Under the pieces are notes generated by a model. That model did no database searches. It was not told the origin of the DNA and saw only the letters and a program-made list of their open reading frames with translations. Below are positions 49,656 to 63,559 of a DNA stretch of 64,000 nucleotides, piece by piece (within the stretch, counting starts at the first letter, position 1; each line of letters starts with the position of its first letter). The DNA is taken from positions 24,796 to 88,795 of the forward strand of contig JAECUM010017526.1 in the NCBI GenBank assembly GCA_016617855.1, given 5' to 3'. Origin of the DNA: Megalonaias nervosa. Its lineage: Eukaryota; Mollusca; Bivalvia; Unionida; Unionidae. Both the position numbers and the translations under genes were made by a program.

Positions 49656-51485
49656 TTTTTTTAAAGCCACGATGAAAATTCAAAACACACACGAGGAAAA
49701 AAAAGATATTTTCAACGAAAAGTATACGATACCTTGGGACATTTTCAGCAATTTATGACATGCAAACTTGTACACAAGCTTTCTTTTGAAAATAACCGAT
49801 ATGATCCAAATCATTGTGTCATACTGAAAACATTAACTCAACAATATACGCTTTTCATTACGTATTTGATAAGAGGATTATGCAATCTTCAGTCTGACAA
49901 TTTTATGAATTTTTAAAAAATCATTCAGCTATTATTTTATGGGTAAATACTGTCTTGATACTTTTTCCTATAGTTTCTATGTAATGAAATATGCTTGGAG
50001 ATAGAAGTTAAGTTAGGATCGCAAGAAAATTTACACCATCCGATGTATTTTAAATGATTTTGGATTGCTGTGACTATGCGCTATATAAAAATAAAAATTC
50101 AAAAAAGTTACATACACCTTTATTTCACAAGCGATCATCCTTAATTAACATCACGCAAAGGCATATCCAGGAAAATATTTTAAAAGTTCCAGGCTTACCA
50201 TTTTAGAAGAAACTCTGACTTATCTAATTTTTTTTCGGCTTTGATTTTCTAATTTATGCACATGCTTAATGTAAGTACTCAAACGGCTGACGTAGTGGCA
50301 TTAAAATGCGTTTTTATCGGACAAAAATGAGGAAAATGTAAATTTTAAAACTGCATAGGAATCACATTACGTGCATATACTTCAATAAAATCAACATATA
50401 AATTGTGTTGCTTCTAATATTTCCGATTGAGATCGGTAAGGTCATGCTCGTTTTCACACACATATACAACCGTATCTTCCTCGGAAAGAAAATATAATTC
50501 GCCGCCATTGAGAACCACCATCAGAACTACTCTTGTTTAAATGGCACAACATGGCGGCAGAAGGAGAAGCAGTCGCAATCAGAATATTGTCGGCATTTTC
50601 TGTTGCAACATATGAATTGCACTAAGTCTGCTCTTATGTTTGCATCCCGAAGTCTGCGGTTTTCTTTTTGGCTTCGTTTCTTCTATCCCAAACCGATCTT
50701 TTCCCCACACTGTAGTTGATGGTTGCCATGGCTTCTACTTTTCTGTTAACATTTCCTGTCAATGTTCCTTCCAATGGTTTCTCTACATCCTCATGAAAAT
50801 GTCTCCATGCTGTTTTATTTTAACTCACAAGTCATTTCACTCTTAGCTGCTGTTGACTAACACTCTTGCTTACCGTTGCAGCGCTTCCTCGGATATCCAA
50901 CTCCTGTCTCCCGCATCGAAGCATTTATATTTTCTCCCTAGTTGCTGAACTTATTTTCATCTTCTAGCACTTAAGGTGCTGGACCTTGTGGCGTGTATCC
51001 TGGTCCATATCCTCCTCCGTCTCACCAAGGTGTCATGCGCGTTGGACTAGATTCAGGATCGGAGGACACCCCATCTTATACGTTAAATTTTAAGCAGTTG
51101 TTTCTAAATGTTTCGCCGCAACTTCAGACTCCAGATATGTACGTATTATGGTTCGTTTTCTGTGTCTGTTTATATCCATGATCTAGCCATTAGGCAAATC
51201 ACCCTACCAACCCCGGCTCTCACGATATTTAATCTATCTAGCTTTGTGACAACATTCGATGTTTTAATTGGATTTTTATATTTATAGATATAATGACTTA
51301 TGCAACTGGTTCTTGACGATGCTTTTTTTGAATTTGTTTCTCTCTCGGGGCGAAATGGTGGCTGGATATTTATAAATATAATAGCCCCTCACCACATTAG
51401 CGAGTTTACTAACAGAGCATGGCGACCTGGTGTTGCAGTATGGTAACGTCGAGGAGTATGAGTACTAATGTGCTATTTCACATGG
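49656..51485. other. Host intergenic DNA
   Basis: Nothing recognisable beyond AT-rich sequence. Several short ORFs lack supporting features. Confidence 0.4.
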
Positions 51486-51740
51486 GGCCCCTAGTGGCCC
51501 AGTGGTCTAAAGCGCTCACCGTTACAGTCATTGCCATCTCACCAGCAGCAGAGAGGGTGAACAGACCCTGCGTGGGATCTAGTTTCGGGTTTGGCCAATG
51601 TGGGTATATAAGAAAGCTTGCCTGCCAGTAGCTTCTCGTGGGTCGGTGGTTCTTTCCGGGGTTTTCCCTGGTTCTTCCTCCACCATTTATACTGGCCGCC
51701 ATTTATAGCCTATCTTGTGCTGAAAATGGCGTCCTACAAC
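51486..51740 (+). mobile_element. tRNA-derived SINE carrying the element A terminal 24-mer
   Basis: This is the same family as 43686-43940 (GGCCCAGTGGTCTAAAGCG, GGTTCTTTCCGGGGTTTTCC). Between CATCTCACC and CTGCGTGGG, where the other copy has about 5 bases, this copy has 24 bases identical to the end of element A (51544-51567). Confidence 0.8.
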
Positions 51741-53911
51741 AACTTTCACATTCCGGAGATGTAAGATGGTTCCAGACGTGGTGTCTGGTGGCAGTAACTT
51801 GGTGTGCTACTTTTAATTAGTGGTTATTTGACAACGGTCATTTTCACTTTTACAGAAAATTTAAGTCAAATCCTCATATATAAACAGATTCAGTACCTGA
51901 ACTGTTACGAAACGATATCGGGTTCAATTCATGTTTACACCAGAGATTGCTGGCAGCTACCTTTGTGGAGAGGTGCACAATGAACCCGAAGTTTTGCACG
52001 AAGCATTTAATAATCTTGCACGTTTTTAAATCTAGGTACTTGTGCACCCAATTTTGCTTGACAGGTACACATGGTCTACCTAAGGAAAACAAACTTTATT
52101 TATAATCATGCAATGCAAGGCGGATGAACGAATAGCAAATTTAAAGTTTTTCCTTGGATCTTGTAATGTGTCTGCCTTGCAACTGAAAAGATATTGCAAA
52201 TAATTAGCAGCCTGAAAACCCAATGCTGTGTGGGGGTGTGTGTGTGTGTGTGTGTTGCTTGGCATAACATTTGTGGTATTGTCAATGAGCCAGGCATGTT
52301 CAGCAGTTTGGAGGTGCCCAGAATTCAATGCCTTTAGTAGCCATGGGGAAAGGATGGATTTCGAAATTATGGAGCTTTATAAGGAACAAGAACAACCGCT
52401 GTTTAGTGGTGGATAGGGGACAGTATATCGCACGTGTATATTTGAGGATCTTATGTAACAATTGAAACCGAGTGGGGTTTTGGACTAAACGAACACAAAA
52501 GAATGTGATGGACGATGGAAATTTATAGAGTGAATTACTATATATTACAAATGCAATAATTCTCTCCCGCTGCTATGATACGATTGATCCAATCACTCTA
52601 CACATTCCCAAATTGAAAAATAAAAATATGATCCATATAATCTTACGTGTGAAAAGTGAGGTTCAAATAACCTCAGGGACTGCAAATACGTTTCCACTAA
52701 TATTATGCAACACAAGCGAGATCCACATAATTTCACGTATGGAATACCATTAAGATTCAAATCAACTCAAATATGCTTCGAAAAATATACACTGTAGACG
52801 AGATTCACATAATCTCCTATATTATGCTATGTAGGTGAGATTCAAATAAACAATGAAAGCGAGATTCACAATCTCATGCAATGTAAACAATGAAAGCGAG
52901 ATTCACATAATCTCATGTAATGTAAACAATGAAATTGTATTCAATTGAAACCACAATCAATTGAAACAAACATGACTCGTAACACTTGAACAGTCGTATG
53001 ATTCATAAACTGATAACCACACAGCTTCACCGAATCCTTGGGTTGGCCCCACTTATCGGCCGCTCACACCCTTCACGGATCCACCACATGTACAAGATAT
53101 ACGTATACGTACAGACAGCACCCAGCACACTGGTATTGGTTACGCCTACATTCGTGGTTCCACCACATGTATAGACTTACGTATACACATACGTACGGAC
53201 AGCACACAGCACTAAACATCTACAGTCAGCTCAGCCCTACACAGCTACCGTCAGCCATACACAGCCCTATGGACAGGTATACACATACGTACAGACAGCA
53301 CGCCACTCTGGACAGCTACGCTCAACCCTAAACAGCTACAATAAAACCAAACTGGTCATAATAATGGGTTCTGAATTAATTTTTAGATATATGCTAATAA
53401 ATTAAACTGTAATAGCAACTTGTAATCCAAAGTTCACAACGTTTCCAATCTGAAGCAGTAAAGGTTTCATTACCCGATATGACATTAAAACGAGAATAGG
53501 CTTCACATATGAAATAAAATATAAATTTAACACTTACCCGTATGGCCGGAGAACATAATGGAGAACGTTCACTCCTTGACAAAATCCAAATGATCAATGT
53601 CTCAGTTTGAAATGGTATCAACCTTAAATCCATAGGAGAGTGAATAATAGTCAGGGTAAAATACTCATGTATACCATGCCTTTCGTGACTCTCGTCGCAT
53701 GTAGTTTCCGACGAGATACATGCTAGTACAGTCGCTCACCTGGAGAAACAATGATTCACCCCAGGTAACGTTGTACGCATGCACAACGAATAAAGGTCAA
53801 AATTAGATCTAAGGCAAAACCAAGTTATTTCTTGCCTTATTCTGTGACACTTAATATTAATTGAAACTAGTTTGTATACACCAAATTTCTTATATTCGAA
53901 CAAATTAACGA
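51741..53911. other. Host intergenic DNA with degenerate minisatellites
   Basis: It contains a GT tract (52228-52254), an imperfect array of AGATTCACATAATCTCATG-type units at about 52640-52960, and scattered repeats of ACATACGTACAGACAGCAC at about 53095-53300. No gene is supported. Confidence 0.5.
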
Positions 53912-53913
53912 GT

Positions 53914-54632
53914 TTGAATCACAGAGGCCCGTATCGTTGCTTACAATTTACCTGTCATACATGTACTATATAAAAACTACAAGGAAGGACACTTCTCTCC
54001 TTTCTCGCGCGACCTATTTAAGAACAAATGTTGATATGTCAAGCTATATTTCGCGTAGCGAAATAAATTTGGTACCGATATTTAGCTCAGTCATTCGACT
54101 TTGTATGCGTATCCAAAGTTTGGCTAACTATCATACCTTTAAGGAATGCCAGACCATTTTCACACGCTACTGCTCGATATGGCCCTGATCGCGCCCGCTT
54201 AATATGCAGGTGAAATCCCGCTGAATGGAATACTATCCTCTTATTGGTATAAAGAAAATGACGTCCTGCATTTATTTATAACTTATTTTCAGTTGGCCAG
54301 TGAGAAGGCAGTATTCCATTCAGCGCGTTGTTCTTGCATATTAAGCGGGTGCGATCAGGGCCATGTCGAGCAGTAGCGTGGGAAAATGGTCTGGGATTCC
54401 TTAAAGGTATGATAGATAGTAAGCCAAACTTCGGATACGCATACAAAGTACAAAGTCTGGGCTAAACCTCGGTACCAAATTTATTACGCTACGCGAAATG
54501 TAGCTTGAAATATCAGCGTTTATTCTTAAATAGGTCGCGCGAGAAAAGACAGAAGTGTCCTCCCTTGTAGTTTTGTATAGTACATGTATGACAGGTAAAT
54601 AGTAAGCAACGATACGGGCCCCTGTGGTTTGA
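53914..54632. mobile_element. Foldback element with about 300 bp arms
   Basis: The left arm begins at about 53914 (CACAGAGGCCCGTATCGTTG, then TACCTGTCATACATGTA). It pairs with the right arm ending at about 54632 (TACATGTATGACAGGTA, then CGATACGGGCC). Pairing continues inward to ATTCAGCGGG-type words on each side of a short centre near 54230-54300. The arms differ at many positions, so the insertion is not recent. Confidence 0.85.
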
Positions 54633-56909
54633 ATTAGCTACTGTAATGATGAGTTAGCGATCAATGTCCCTTGAGAGGCAGTTTCTTAAATCGTGTATTC
54701 TTCGAACAAGAGCCTGACCACAAAGGCCATATGCTCTCACAATGGGGTAGTTTAAAATAATACCACATGTTTCTTTATTGGTCCAGTATCAAGGGTGCTG
54801 GTCTTTTCAAGCACGCACTATCGATGATTTGTCCTAGAAGTAAAATACAAGACTATAAGAATATCCTTTTGCTTAAAAGCTCTGTTGAATGTATCGTGAA
54901 TTTGGGATTGTGGGCGGGGTCTCTGTAGCTTGGACCTTGACACTTCAACCATTAATTTCAATGAGATGTTTCAGGAAAAAATGTTGGCACGACATACTGA
55001 TAGTCATTTTATGTTGCGCTTTTGCTAATGTGTTATCTCCCTTCCATATGATTATAACTTGACATCCGATGAGTTTATATTTTTGTGTAATCGATTGAGA
55101 AATGGTGGTTAATTCCAAACATTAACTATGAATGTCCGCACTATTTTTATAAATAAAAAATATACTTTCGAATTTTTAATTTTAAAATGTTTGAAGAACA
55201 AGACCTCAGATACTTCGAACCCCTAAGAGGCCATGATGGAAATTCCAGCCTTAACTAAGCACAAAAAAGATGATACAAAACAAACGATATTAATCAAAGA
55301 AAAGCAAACGTTTTCAGAATGAACGTTTGAAATATAGCATACTCTTTGCGAATCATTCATACAGGCGAGCTGACACAATAAGCGTAGATATTTACGAAAC
55401 TTGTAATCAAACCCTATACGACAATGTACCACATTAAGTCGCAACTTAGTGTGAAAAATGTATTTGGTGGCATTGCTTATTTCGAGCAATATTATATAAT
55501 TGTTTAAATGTTTATAAACTTTGCCTTATATTATAAAGGAAAGAACGTCACGTGGTGCTTCTAAATCTGCAAATGTCAAAATCCAGATATTTCACACGAC
55601 ATTAGATACGTGTATTGATATTACGGTACTAGTGGTCTGTCTTTCTGTTTTCTTCTTTATGTAAGTAAATGTACTTGTAATCAAATTTTGCCTTTCAGCT
55701 ATGCGCAGCGTATTGTTACAAGTACTTTACTATTGTTTTTGACACAGTAATTGCATCATAAGCAATGTTACTAATTATAAACGTTTATTCAGGTGTAGTT
55801 GGTTTTCGGACGGTTAGCGTGCTAGATTCATAATCAGTGGGTTACAGGTACTCCTACCTACCTGAAGCGGCTGCAGCAGTAGGCCTCAGGACAATGTACT
55901 TTACTTCAGTGGCCTTTTTACTAAAAGCCTCTGATGTGTTGATGTTCCGTTAAACACCAATCACTCGATCAATTTGGTGTTATAGCAGGCATAATTCCAT
56001 AGAAAAGCTTAATTTTGAGACGTGGTTGTTTAGAGCTATGCTGCAAATTTTTTAAACAAACTTAAAATCTATGGAGGTTAATTTTTCTGTTTGCTTCTTG
56101 TTCAATTGCGATTTTTATCTGTCCATTATGATACCTTACAAAGGAATTAGAAAGATCCGATCAGTTATTTCAGTACAAAATGCTCGAATGGTGACGTAGC
56201 AGTAGACAGAAATGACATGCAAACAGGATAATTCACAATATTATTTGCAGAACTAACTTGAGTTACTTCACTGTAGAGTGTGCAATGTACTTGGTGTATC
56301 TCGGTGGTACTAGTTGGGAAAATTCATTTTTTTTACTGTTTTATACTCTGTTCGAGCCAACCCGGCCTTTTGTGTCAAGCCAGAAAATACCTCAGATGGA
56401 CTCTGTACACAAATTTTCCTATACATTCTTTGCGTTTGCTTTAAATTACTGAACTTTTCAGGGTTAAAATCCAAAAGTACCATATTTTAATCAAAAGCAT
56501 CTTCTTAAACAAACTTACAACTAAGTTCTTTTCATAAGTTATCCAGCACCTTTTGGAAAGGCCTAACACAGCAACATGACATGGATCGCAGATTTAATTT
56601 CAGTGCCTGATTACTCACAGTGCACTGCAGCCAAAATACACACAGACAATTACACCAAAATCTTCTTACTCTACATAATAGATAATTTAATTTAAATCAG
56701 TTCCAAGAAAGCCCACATCCAAGCCAAGAATTTCTACCAAGTCAAGATCGGAAAATGAATTCTAAAAATATATTCGTGTCCAGAATTAATAATTATGATC
56801 CGAGTCTAGATGTATAAGGCAAACGGGTTCCTCATTTTTACTGAAAGCAAAAGACAAACAACACAAATATTATTGCGCAACGAAGTTGTACGCGATCTTT
56901 TTCCTCAAC
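54633..56909. other. Host intergenic DNA
   Basis: No gene is supported. A SINE lies at 55800-55970. Confidence 0.4.
55800..55970 (+). mobile_element. SINE-like element
   Basis: The head is GGACGGTTAGCGTGCTAGAT. The body word TGTACTTTACTTCAGTGGCC and the end GTTCCGTTAAACACCAATCA resemble invertebrate SINE bodies. The Pol III boxes are degenerate. Confidence 0.5.
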
Positions 56910-56917
56910 GTATATAC

Positions 56918-57094
56918 CAGGGGTCTCAAACTCAAACCACCCTGAGGGCCGCATGAGGACATTTTCTGTGGCCCAAGGGCCACACCACCTTTGTTATCTC
57001 TCATGACACCATGTGACGCCAATCAGTTTGCGGGCCGCAGGATATGGCTTGGCGGGCCGCATGCTGCCCGCGGGCCGCGTGTTTGAGACCCCTG
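56918..57094. mobile_element. hAT-type MITE with perfect 8 bp target duplication
   Basis: The ends CAGGGGTCTCAAAC and GTTTGAGACCCCTG are inverted repeats. The flanks 56910-56917 and 57095-57102 are both GTATATAC. GGGCCGC-rich internal sequence is typical of this group of hAT non-autonomous elements. Confidence 0.9.
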
Positions 57095-57124
57095 GTATAT
57101 ACACTAAATAGCAGGTCATTTAGC

Positions 57125-57830
57125 ATAGTTAAACTACAAATACATTATTAACTTTTTGTTAAGAAATACATTATTGTTGATTTGAAATGTAACTTTTTAT
57201 TAAGAAATACATTGTTAACTTAATGTAGCTTTGAAATGTAAATTTTTACTAAGAAATACATTGTTAACTGAATGTATCTTTGAAATGTAACTTTTTGCTA
57301 AGAAATAAATTGTTAACTGAATGTAAATTTGAAATGTAACTTTTTACTAAAAATACATTGTTAACTGAATGTAGCTTTGAAATATAAATTTTTACTAAGA
57401 AATACATTGTTAACTGAATGTAGCTTTGAAATGTAACTTTTTGCTAAGAAATACATTGTTAACTAAATGTAGCTTTGAAATGTAACTTTTTACTAAAAAT
57501 ACATTGTTAACTGAATGTAGCTATGAAATGTAACTTTTTACTAAAAATACATTGTTAACTGAATGTAGCTTTGAAATGTAACTTTTTACTAAAAATACAT
57601 TGTTAACTAAATGTAGCTATGAAATGTAACTTTTTACTAAAAATACATTGTTAACTGAATGTAGCTTTGAAATGTAACTTTTTACTAAAAATACATTGTT
57701 AACTGAATGTAGCTTTGAAATGTAACTTTTTACTAAAAATACATTGTTAACTGAATGCAGCTTTGAAATGTAAATTTTTACTAAAAATACATTGTTAACT
57801 GAATGTAGCTTTGAAATGTAGCTCTTTACT
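57125..57830. repeat. 48 bp minisatellite, about 14 copies
   Basis: The unit AAATACATTGTTAACTGAAT followed by GTAGCTTTGAAATGTAACTT and TTTACTAA recurs head to tail. The left copies are longer and more diverged; the right copies are nearly uniform. Confidence 0.95.
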
Positions 57831-59601
57831 GACTCAGTACTTTAACTTGTATATACACAATGGCGTATAGTATTTCTTCACGTGGTCCCGTGATAGATTC
57901 GTTTTCATGAGGTGGCGTTCTATAGTTTCGTATTTGCATAGGTTTAGATTTTTAAAGAAAAGAATTTCCCCGGATTTCCTCACTAATTATACTGGCTATT
58001 TTAAAAAGACATTGTATATCTTAGGTATTGTTCAAAGAACTTTTAATTCCCTTTTATTCTGGTGTATGATTGATGTGGGAAACACTGGGTTTAGAGTATA
58101 CAGCTTATCCTTACTTCAGATGTGCAGCTTTCGAACAACTGCTAGCTCCTCTTTGTCGCTTACACTTCCTGGACTTCAGAGGTAAATTGCTAAAAAGAGC
58201 CGATAAGTTGTTTTACATATGATATATTTGGTAATTCATTCATTTCACATTTAGAAGCTGATATTGTCTGGACTGGCAAAATTTGTTTCCTTATTTTAAT
58301 AACTGCTATAACTAGTGTACTTTAGACTAGGCGCAAGGGAGCAATCATTTTAGTTAGCGGTGAGCTTAGATCACGTACAATTTCCATAAGTACTATATCC
58401 AAAGAAATTTCAGCCACAGTACATGAAAGTAACATGGACGTATGTCAACATTCTCTCCACTGTCTATGTTGCAAAACGTAAACAACTTCACCTTACACCC
58501 GCCACTCTCTCAGACGTTCATAATAACTGTAGAGCGCCCTCTGTATGAAATTCAAACTGGACTCTTGTGCCACATATCTGAGGTTTTTTGAAGAAAAAGG
58601 TCGAGGATGCTCCGATTGTGTTCATACTCATGTTCAGTAAAAATATTCGATTAGTGATGCGGTGAAAGAGTAGTGCCAAGCAAACTTAGTAGAGGATATC
58701 TTCGTTTTTGAGTAGATATAAGAAAATATTTCACGAATGAATGTTTCTACTTCGCGATTTGCGTGGATGTTTTTTTTTTCCATTCTGTGTCAATGTGAAA
58801 AACAGTTGTATTACTGCATCAGTAAAAATATATTCCAGAATTTTTGAAATAATTTGAGGAGAGCGGCCTTTTACAAATTTATTTTGCACAAGTAATGCTT
58901 CAGATTGTGTATTTTGTCAAATTAATGACTGTTTTCAAACGAAAATTAATAGATTTTTAATCTTAACACATTTCATGCGCTTATTAACACAGCATACATG
59001 GATGGAACTGAAATACGGTAGGAAATATCACTTAGCGGTCACATCCGACAGATTTTTTGGCGTAACATCTTTTAACAAAATGTTTTAATAGTTGTTAGTT
59101 TACTTGTATGGATTCCGGTTCTTTATTTTGTTCATTTCTGCACTCAGACATGATTATTTTTGCCTTGACAACCCTGGACTCTAATTCGGCAACAGACGTT
59201 GTACCCAAAGTTCGATTTTCACTTATTTTCAGTTTGCAGTCAACAATCATCAATGTCAGATTCCTCCTTCGTTTTCTGGCATGATGGTGATTGTGCTGAG
59301 ATTTAGAGTCGCTACTTTTAGAATTTTAAACGTTTTTCCTGAGACTGTTCCCTTTGTCGAAGAATGTAAACGTACGCTGAATGGATGACACAATATCTGA
59401 TATCAGTTCTCATAACTTCAGTCACTAATCATTTGCAGGATTCGTGTGGAAAACAAACTCACTAATACAAATACCTTTAGCCTTCTGTTCATTCTTTGTA
59501 GTTAATTGTAGATATTTGTTTTAATAGCGCCTCCACTATTAATTAAATAAATGTGTACTTGAAGGTCTACAGTTCTGACACATTTTATGATCTTTTCATC
59601 C

Positions 59602-59604
<3 letters not shown>

Positions 59605-59677
<73 letters not shown>

Positions 59678-59710
59678 AGAAGAAGAAGAAGAAGAAGAAG
59701 AAAAAGATGA
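59605..59710. repeat. (GA)n then (GAA)n microsatellite
   Basis: About 70 bp of GA dinucleotide is followed by GAA trinucleotide and degenerate purine-rich sequence. ORFs on both strands are artefacts of the repeat. Confidence 0.95.
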
Positions 59711-60094
59711 AGACGAGGAAGAAGAAAAAGTAAATAGCGTTAAATATAGAAATACAGATTTGAATAGCATACTTAAGGGCAGATATATTTCCTAAAAGAG
59801 AAAAAGTAGTTTCAAAAGTGTGGCATTATCATTTATCTCCCATAATTCAATATCTCATAATGAAATATATAATAAAACGTGTTATAATTACTTCACAAAC
59901 CCAAATGACTTAATGTGTAGTTGGTAGCATATGTATTAATTACTTCATTAGTAATATATTAGTATTGGCGAGTTTACTCGATATCTACAGGTGGTAGAAG
60001 TATCTTTCTAATTTAGTAGTACCATATAGTTGGCCGAATTCTAGATGTTTCCTATGGTCTTGGGTGTAGAGTGGAGCACAAAATAAAATTTAAA

Positions 60095-60097
<3 letters not shown>

Positions 60098-60142
<45 letters not shown>
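60098..60142. repeat. (GT)n microsatellite
   Basis: A GT dinucleotide tract of about 44 bp. Confidence 0.95.
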
Positions 60143-60146
<4 letters not shown>

Positions 60147-61183
60147 AATGATTTGCTGTGTAGGCAGGACTCTTCAGTTTGCATCCTGTGCACAAAATTG
60201 TTTTCAAACATATTTCAAAACTGATATTTGTTGTAAGTGTGCGCGGAGTGAAGTCAGAGGTTCAAAATTTCGTACTTGTCTCATTTTATGGATCTTTACA
60301 GTAGATATATGCAGAATGTCAGCAATATTGATTGATGACTGGTATGATTTAACGTTAGGACTAACGAGTTTATTTTGGGGTCGGTTTCATCACTAAGGGG
60401 GCCTTTTTGATAACACTGCTTCCTTGTAAATATATTCAGTGATGCTCGCTACCTCTTGGATTTAAGAAACTACGTATATATTTTAATCACAACACATGTT
60501 TTGCTAATAAAAGATACCAATATAAAATGAAATATCAAATGATGTGGAGAATTTTGACTCACTTTATGCTCGGACATGATTGATAACTAGATGGACGGTA
60601 ATAAGTGCAGAGTTCGATAGCAAATAAATAATAAAGTCCAGGGCAATATATACATGAAGTAGATTCTTGTTTTCATAGTTGTAATTAGAAAGGCACATTT
60701 GAATTCTTTTCCACTCATCCAGTGAAAATTAATCTTGTTAATTCAAATGAATTTTGTGCTTTTAAAATCAGTATCGCCCTTTTTGTAGTCACTCGCTACC
60801 GCTTACATGTGTAACTGCCAAATGGGAACACATGGTTAAGTTTCGATTTTCAGAATAATTTGGAAACAGAACCTACCAGTGGGCACTACATGTTTAGGAA
60901 TATATTAGAAAAACTCTAGAATGAAGCATATAATTTGTGTATCAGGTCAATCGAATTCCAGGAACAGGTGCAAACAAGTATATGTCTTCCAGGAATCGGT
61001 CCAACAGCGTCAATGATTCAAAGAGTTAAAACAATAGAACATATTTTTTCAAAACATTTTATTTTTTATGTGATAATTAGATGTACTGTAACGAAAATGG
61101 ATGTCATCCATTCAATTATTAAAGGCAAGCGATTGTGATTCATCCCATTATAACTACATTACTTCTCAGCGTTAACGTCAATG

Positions 61184-61323
61184 CGACTGGTAATGCCTGT
61201 GACTGACGCTTTCACACAGACTGGTAATGCCTGTGACTGACACTTTCACATAGACTGGCAATGCCTGTGACTGACGCTTTCACATAGACTGGTAATGCTT
61301 GTGACTGTCGCTTTCACATAGAC
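61184..61323. repeat. 35 bp tandem repeat, about 4 copies
   Basis: GACTGGTAATGCCTGTGACT followed by GACGCTTTCACA recurs at about 61184, 61218, 61253 and 61288. Confidence 0.85.
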
Positions 61324-62376
61324 TCCAAGTATTTTCTTTCTGTCTAGAAGTATAGAAAACGTTGGAAGTTACCTCCGACGCAAGGGATTTTGCGAATACG
61401 TATTGGTGATCATTTCTGTCGTAAACAAAGAGTAGAGGTCAAATGGGGGATTGAGATTTCTGGTACCGATCTGGGTTAATTTATTTTTCCGATGACCTTG
61501 CCATCTTTGCACACGCGAGTGTAGGTGACAACACACCGTTTTTTCTAACTCGAAATGTTCTCGTCGCTATTGACAGATTAACACAGGTAAGACGTTCACA
61601 TACTGCAAGTTACAATTTAGTTACAAGTTGGCTGTAAACATTACGCAAGATGCAATAGATTAATGTCTCGTTATGACAACAGAGAGCGCCGTGATAGTGA
61701 CGCGGATCAGGTATATGCAAAGTCTGATCATGGAGGAAAGAACAACAACCTGCCGTGTCTCGACAGCATCCTAGTGTCTGTTGAATAATAAGACAATGTA
61801 AATGCTTCATTCTTTCCGAGTATTATCTTTTAAATAAATGCACCTTCTACGGGTGAAGAATTCAGAAGAAACAACTCTTCGCCTTCACCTTTCATCAGTA
61901 GTTCTAGCATAATCTCCGGTTTTGAAGTTCAACGCTCTCCGCAATCCTCCGATTGATGAAATCTACCTGGCTTTTAACCGAACTCCACAGAAGGGCATAA
62001 CGTGATAAAAAAAAAAATTCTTTTTTCAAACAAAGCATTTCGAAAATATGCATGACACAAATCTGTTTAATCAGTTTATGAAAATAAATGAACACCTATC
62101 AGTGTTCATATAAATTTCATTCTTTGTTCACGGCTATAAACATTTGAAGAAAATATAAGCTTGCTTGATACGATAATCATACAGACTTTATTAAACGTTT
62201 TATATTAAACAAAACGTTTATTTTAAAAATTAAATTCTCGCGCGCCAGATATTGCAAGTTAACCAAATAATTTTTGGTGGAATAGGGGCTTCGTGACTGT
62301 CATCAATGCTTGGAATTTGCAATATGCCGGGACAGTTCAGCCTCTTCAGTGATTAATTTAACAACTCAGTCTGTTG

Positions 62377-62564
62377 CAGTGCCGGATTAAACCCTGTGGA
62401 GGCCCCTAGGCAGTCGAAATCTCGGGGCCACCCTCGCAAATTATCTCCTAATACGTCAATATCAAATCAATTCAATATTATTTTAATCAGTTGTCGCGGG
62501 GCCCCTAAAAGGCGTGGGGACCATAGGCCGGTGCCTACTCTGCCTATTTGGTGATCCGGCACTG
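62377..62564. mobile_element. hAT-type MITE
   Basis: The ends CAGTGCCGGAT and ATCCGGCACTG are inverted repeats. The 8 bp flanks GTCTGTTG (62369-62376) and GCCTGTTG (62565-62572) differ at one base, consistent with an old hAT target duplication. Confidence 0.85.
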
Positions 62565-63559
62565 GCCTGTTGTCATTATGGACCATTACAGTAATGCCTT
62601 ATTATGACAGCAGATAGCATTGATTACGATAGTTCAACCTGCATAATGCTAGTATCCTATCTGTAAGTTTCACTGTGCTACATTATTACTTCTACGATGT
62701 TATGTATTTTTACCATTATGATGATTGATGTTATCAAATCAGCTGTCATAATGCAGCGAGGAGACTTAGAAATGGAATAATGCAATGCAGATGTTGAATT
62801 GTGCAATATTGAAAATATGCACATGGAATTTGAAGATATGAAATTGCGGTGTTCCAATATCATGCATATAAAATTTAATTAGAACTATTGGCAGATGTAA
62901 AGATGCAACCCTGAATGTACATCTTACACACATAGAAAATGCAAAACAGAATAATACAGAATAAAATATACAGCATATACAAATAAAAATACATGCGCAA
63001 AATTACGGCGGTAATCCCATAACTATATGCGACCGTGTACTCGATTTTCACAACATTTAAATCAATTGTCTGTTTTGGTTTTACCCCGCAGTTTCGTATC
63101 TCCGCGTAGAGTCGTTGGAAGGTTCACATTCAGTTAACACCGTCTCGAACTCCGCCGTTGGAATGGTTTTATCTTATGTGGTCACCGAGTACAGTTTATT
63201 ATTTGTACTGAGACTGTTCTGCGCTGCAGCGAGAATTTCTGAATAAACAAATATTTGTCGATGCAGCCGTAACGAAATTATTTTGCCAGCACCGCCTCCG
63301 CCATCAGTTGCTATTGATATAGCTCCAAAAACGATTCGATTGGTGTCTCTATGATAGTTGTCGTAGTCGCAATTCCAGCAATACTGAAGCCAACGGTGAT
63401 TGCCGTGGAGAGTCCACAAATCGCATCGGCAACCACTATTATGACTATGGTTTTCAAATAGGTAATAGTAAAATTCAACAAATAATTTATTTCCCTAGAA
63501 TACAAAATAAAAATGTAAAAAAGGAACCTACGGTATTGCGAATTGCGAATTGCTTTTGC

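Larger units (their letters stand above)
57831..63559. other. Host intergenic DNA
   Basis: No supported gene. It includes a GA/GAA tract (59605-59710), a GT tract (60098-60142), a 35 bp tandem repeat (61184-61323) and a hAT-type MITE (62377-62564). Positions 63311-63480 on the minus strand encode a hydrophobic stretch (GLSTAITVGFSIAGIATTTT) that could belong to element C, but this is weak. Confidence 0.4.

Noticed and set aside
59553..59795. ORFs of Glu/Arg and Ser/Leu repeats
   Set aside because: They are translations of a GA/GAA microsatellite on both strands.
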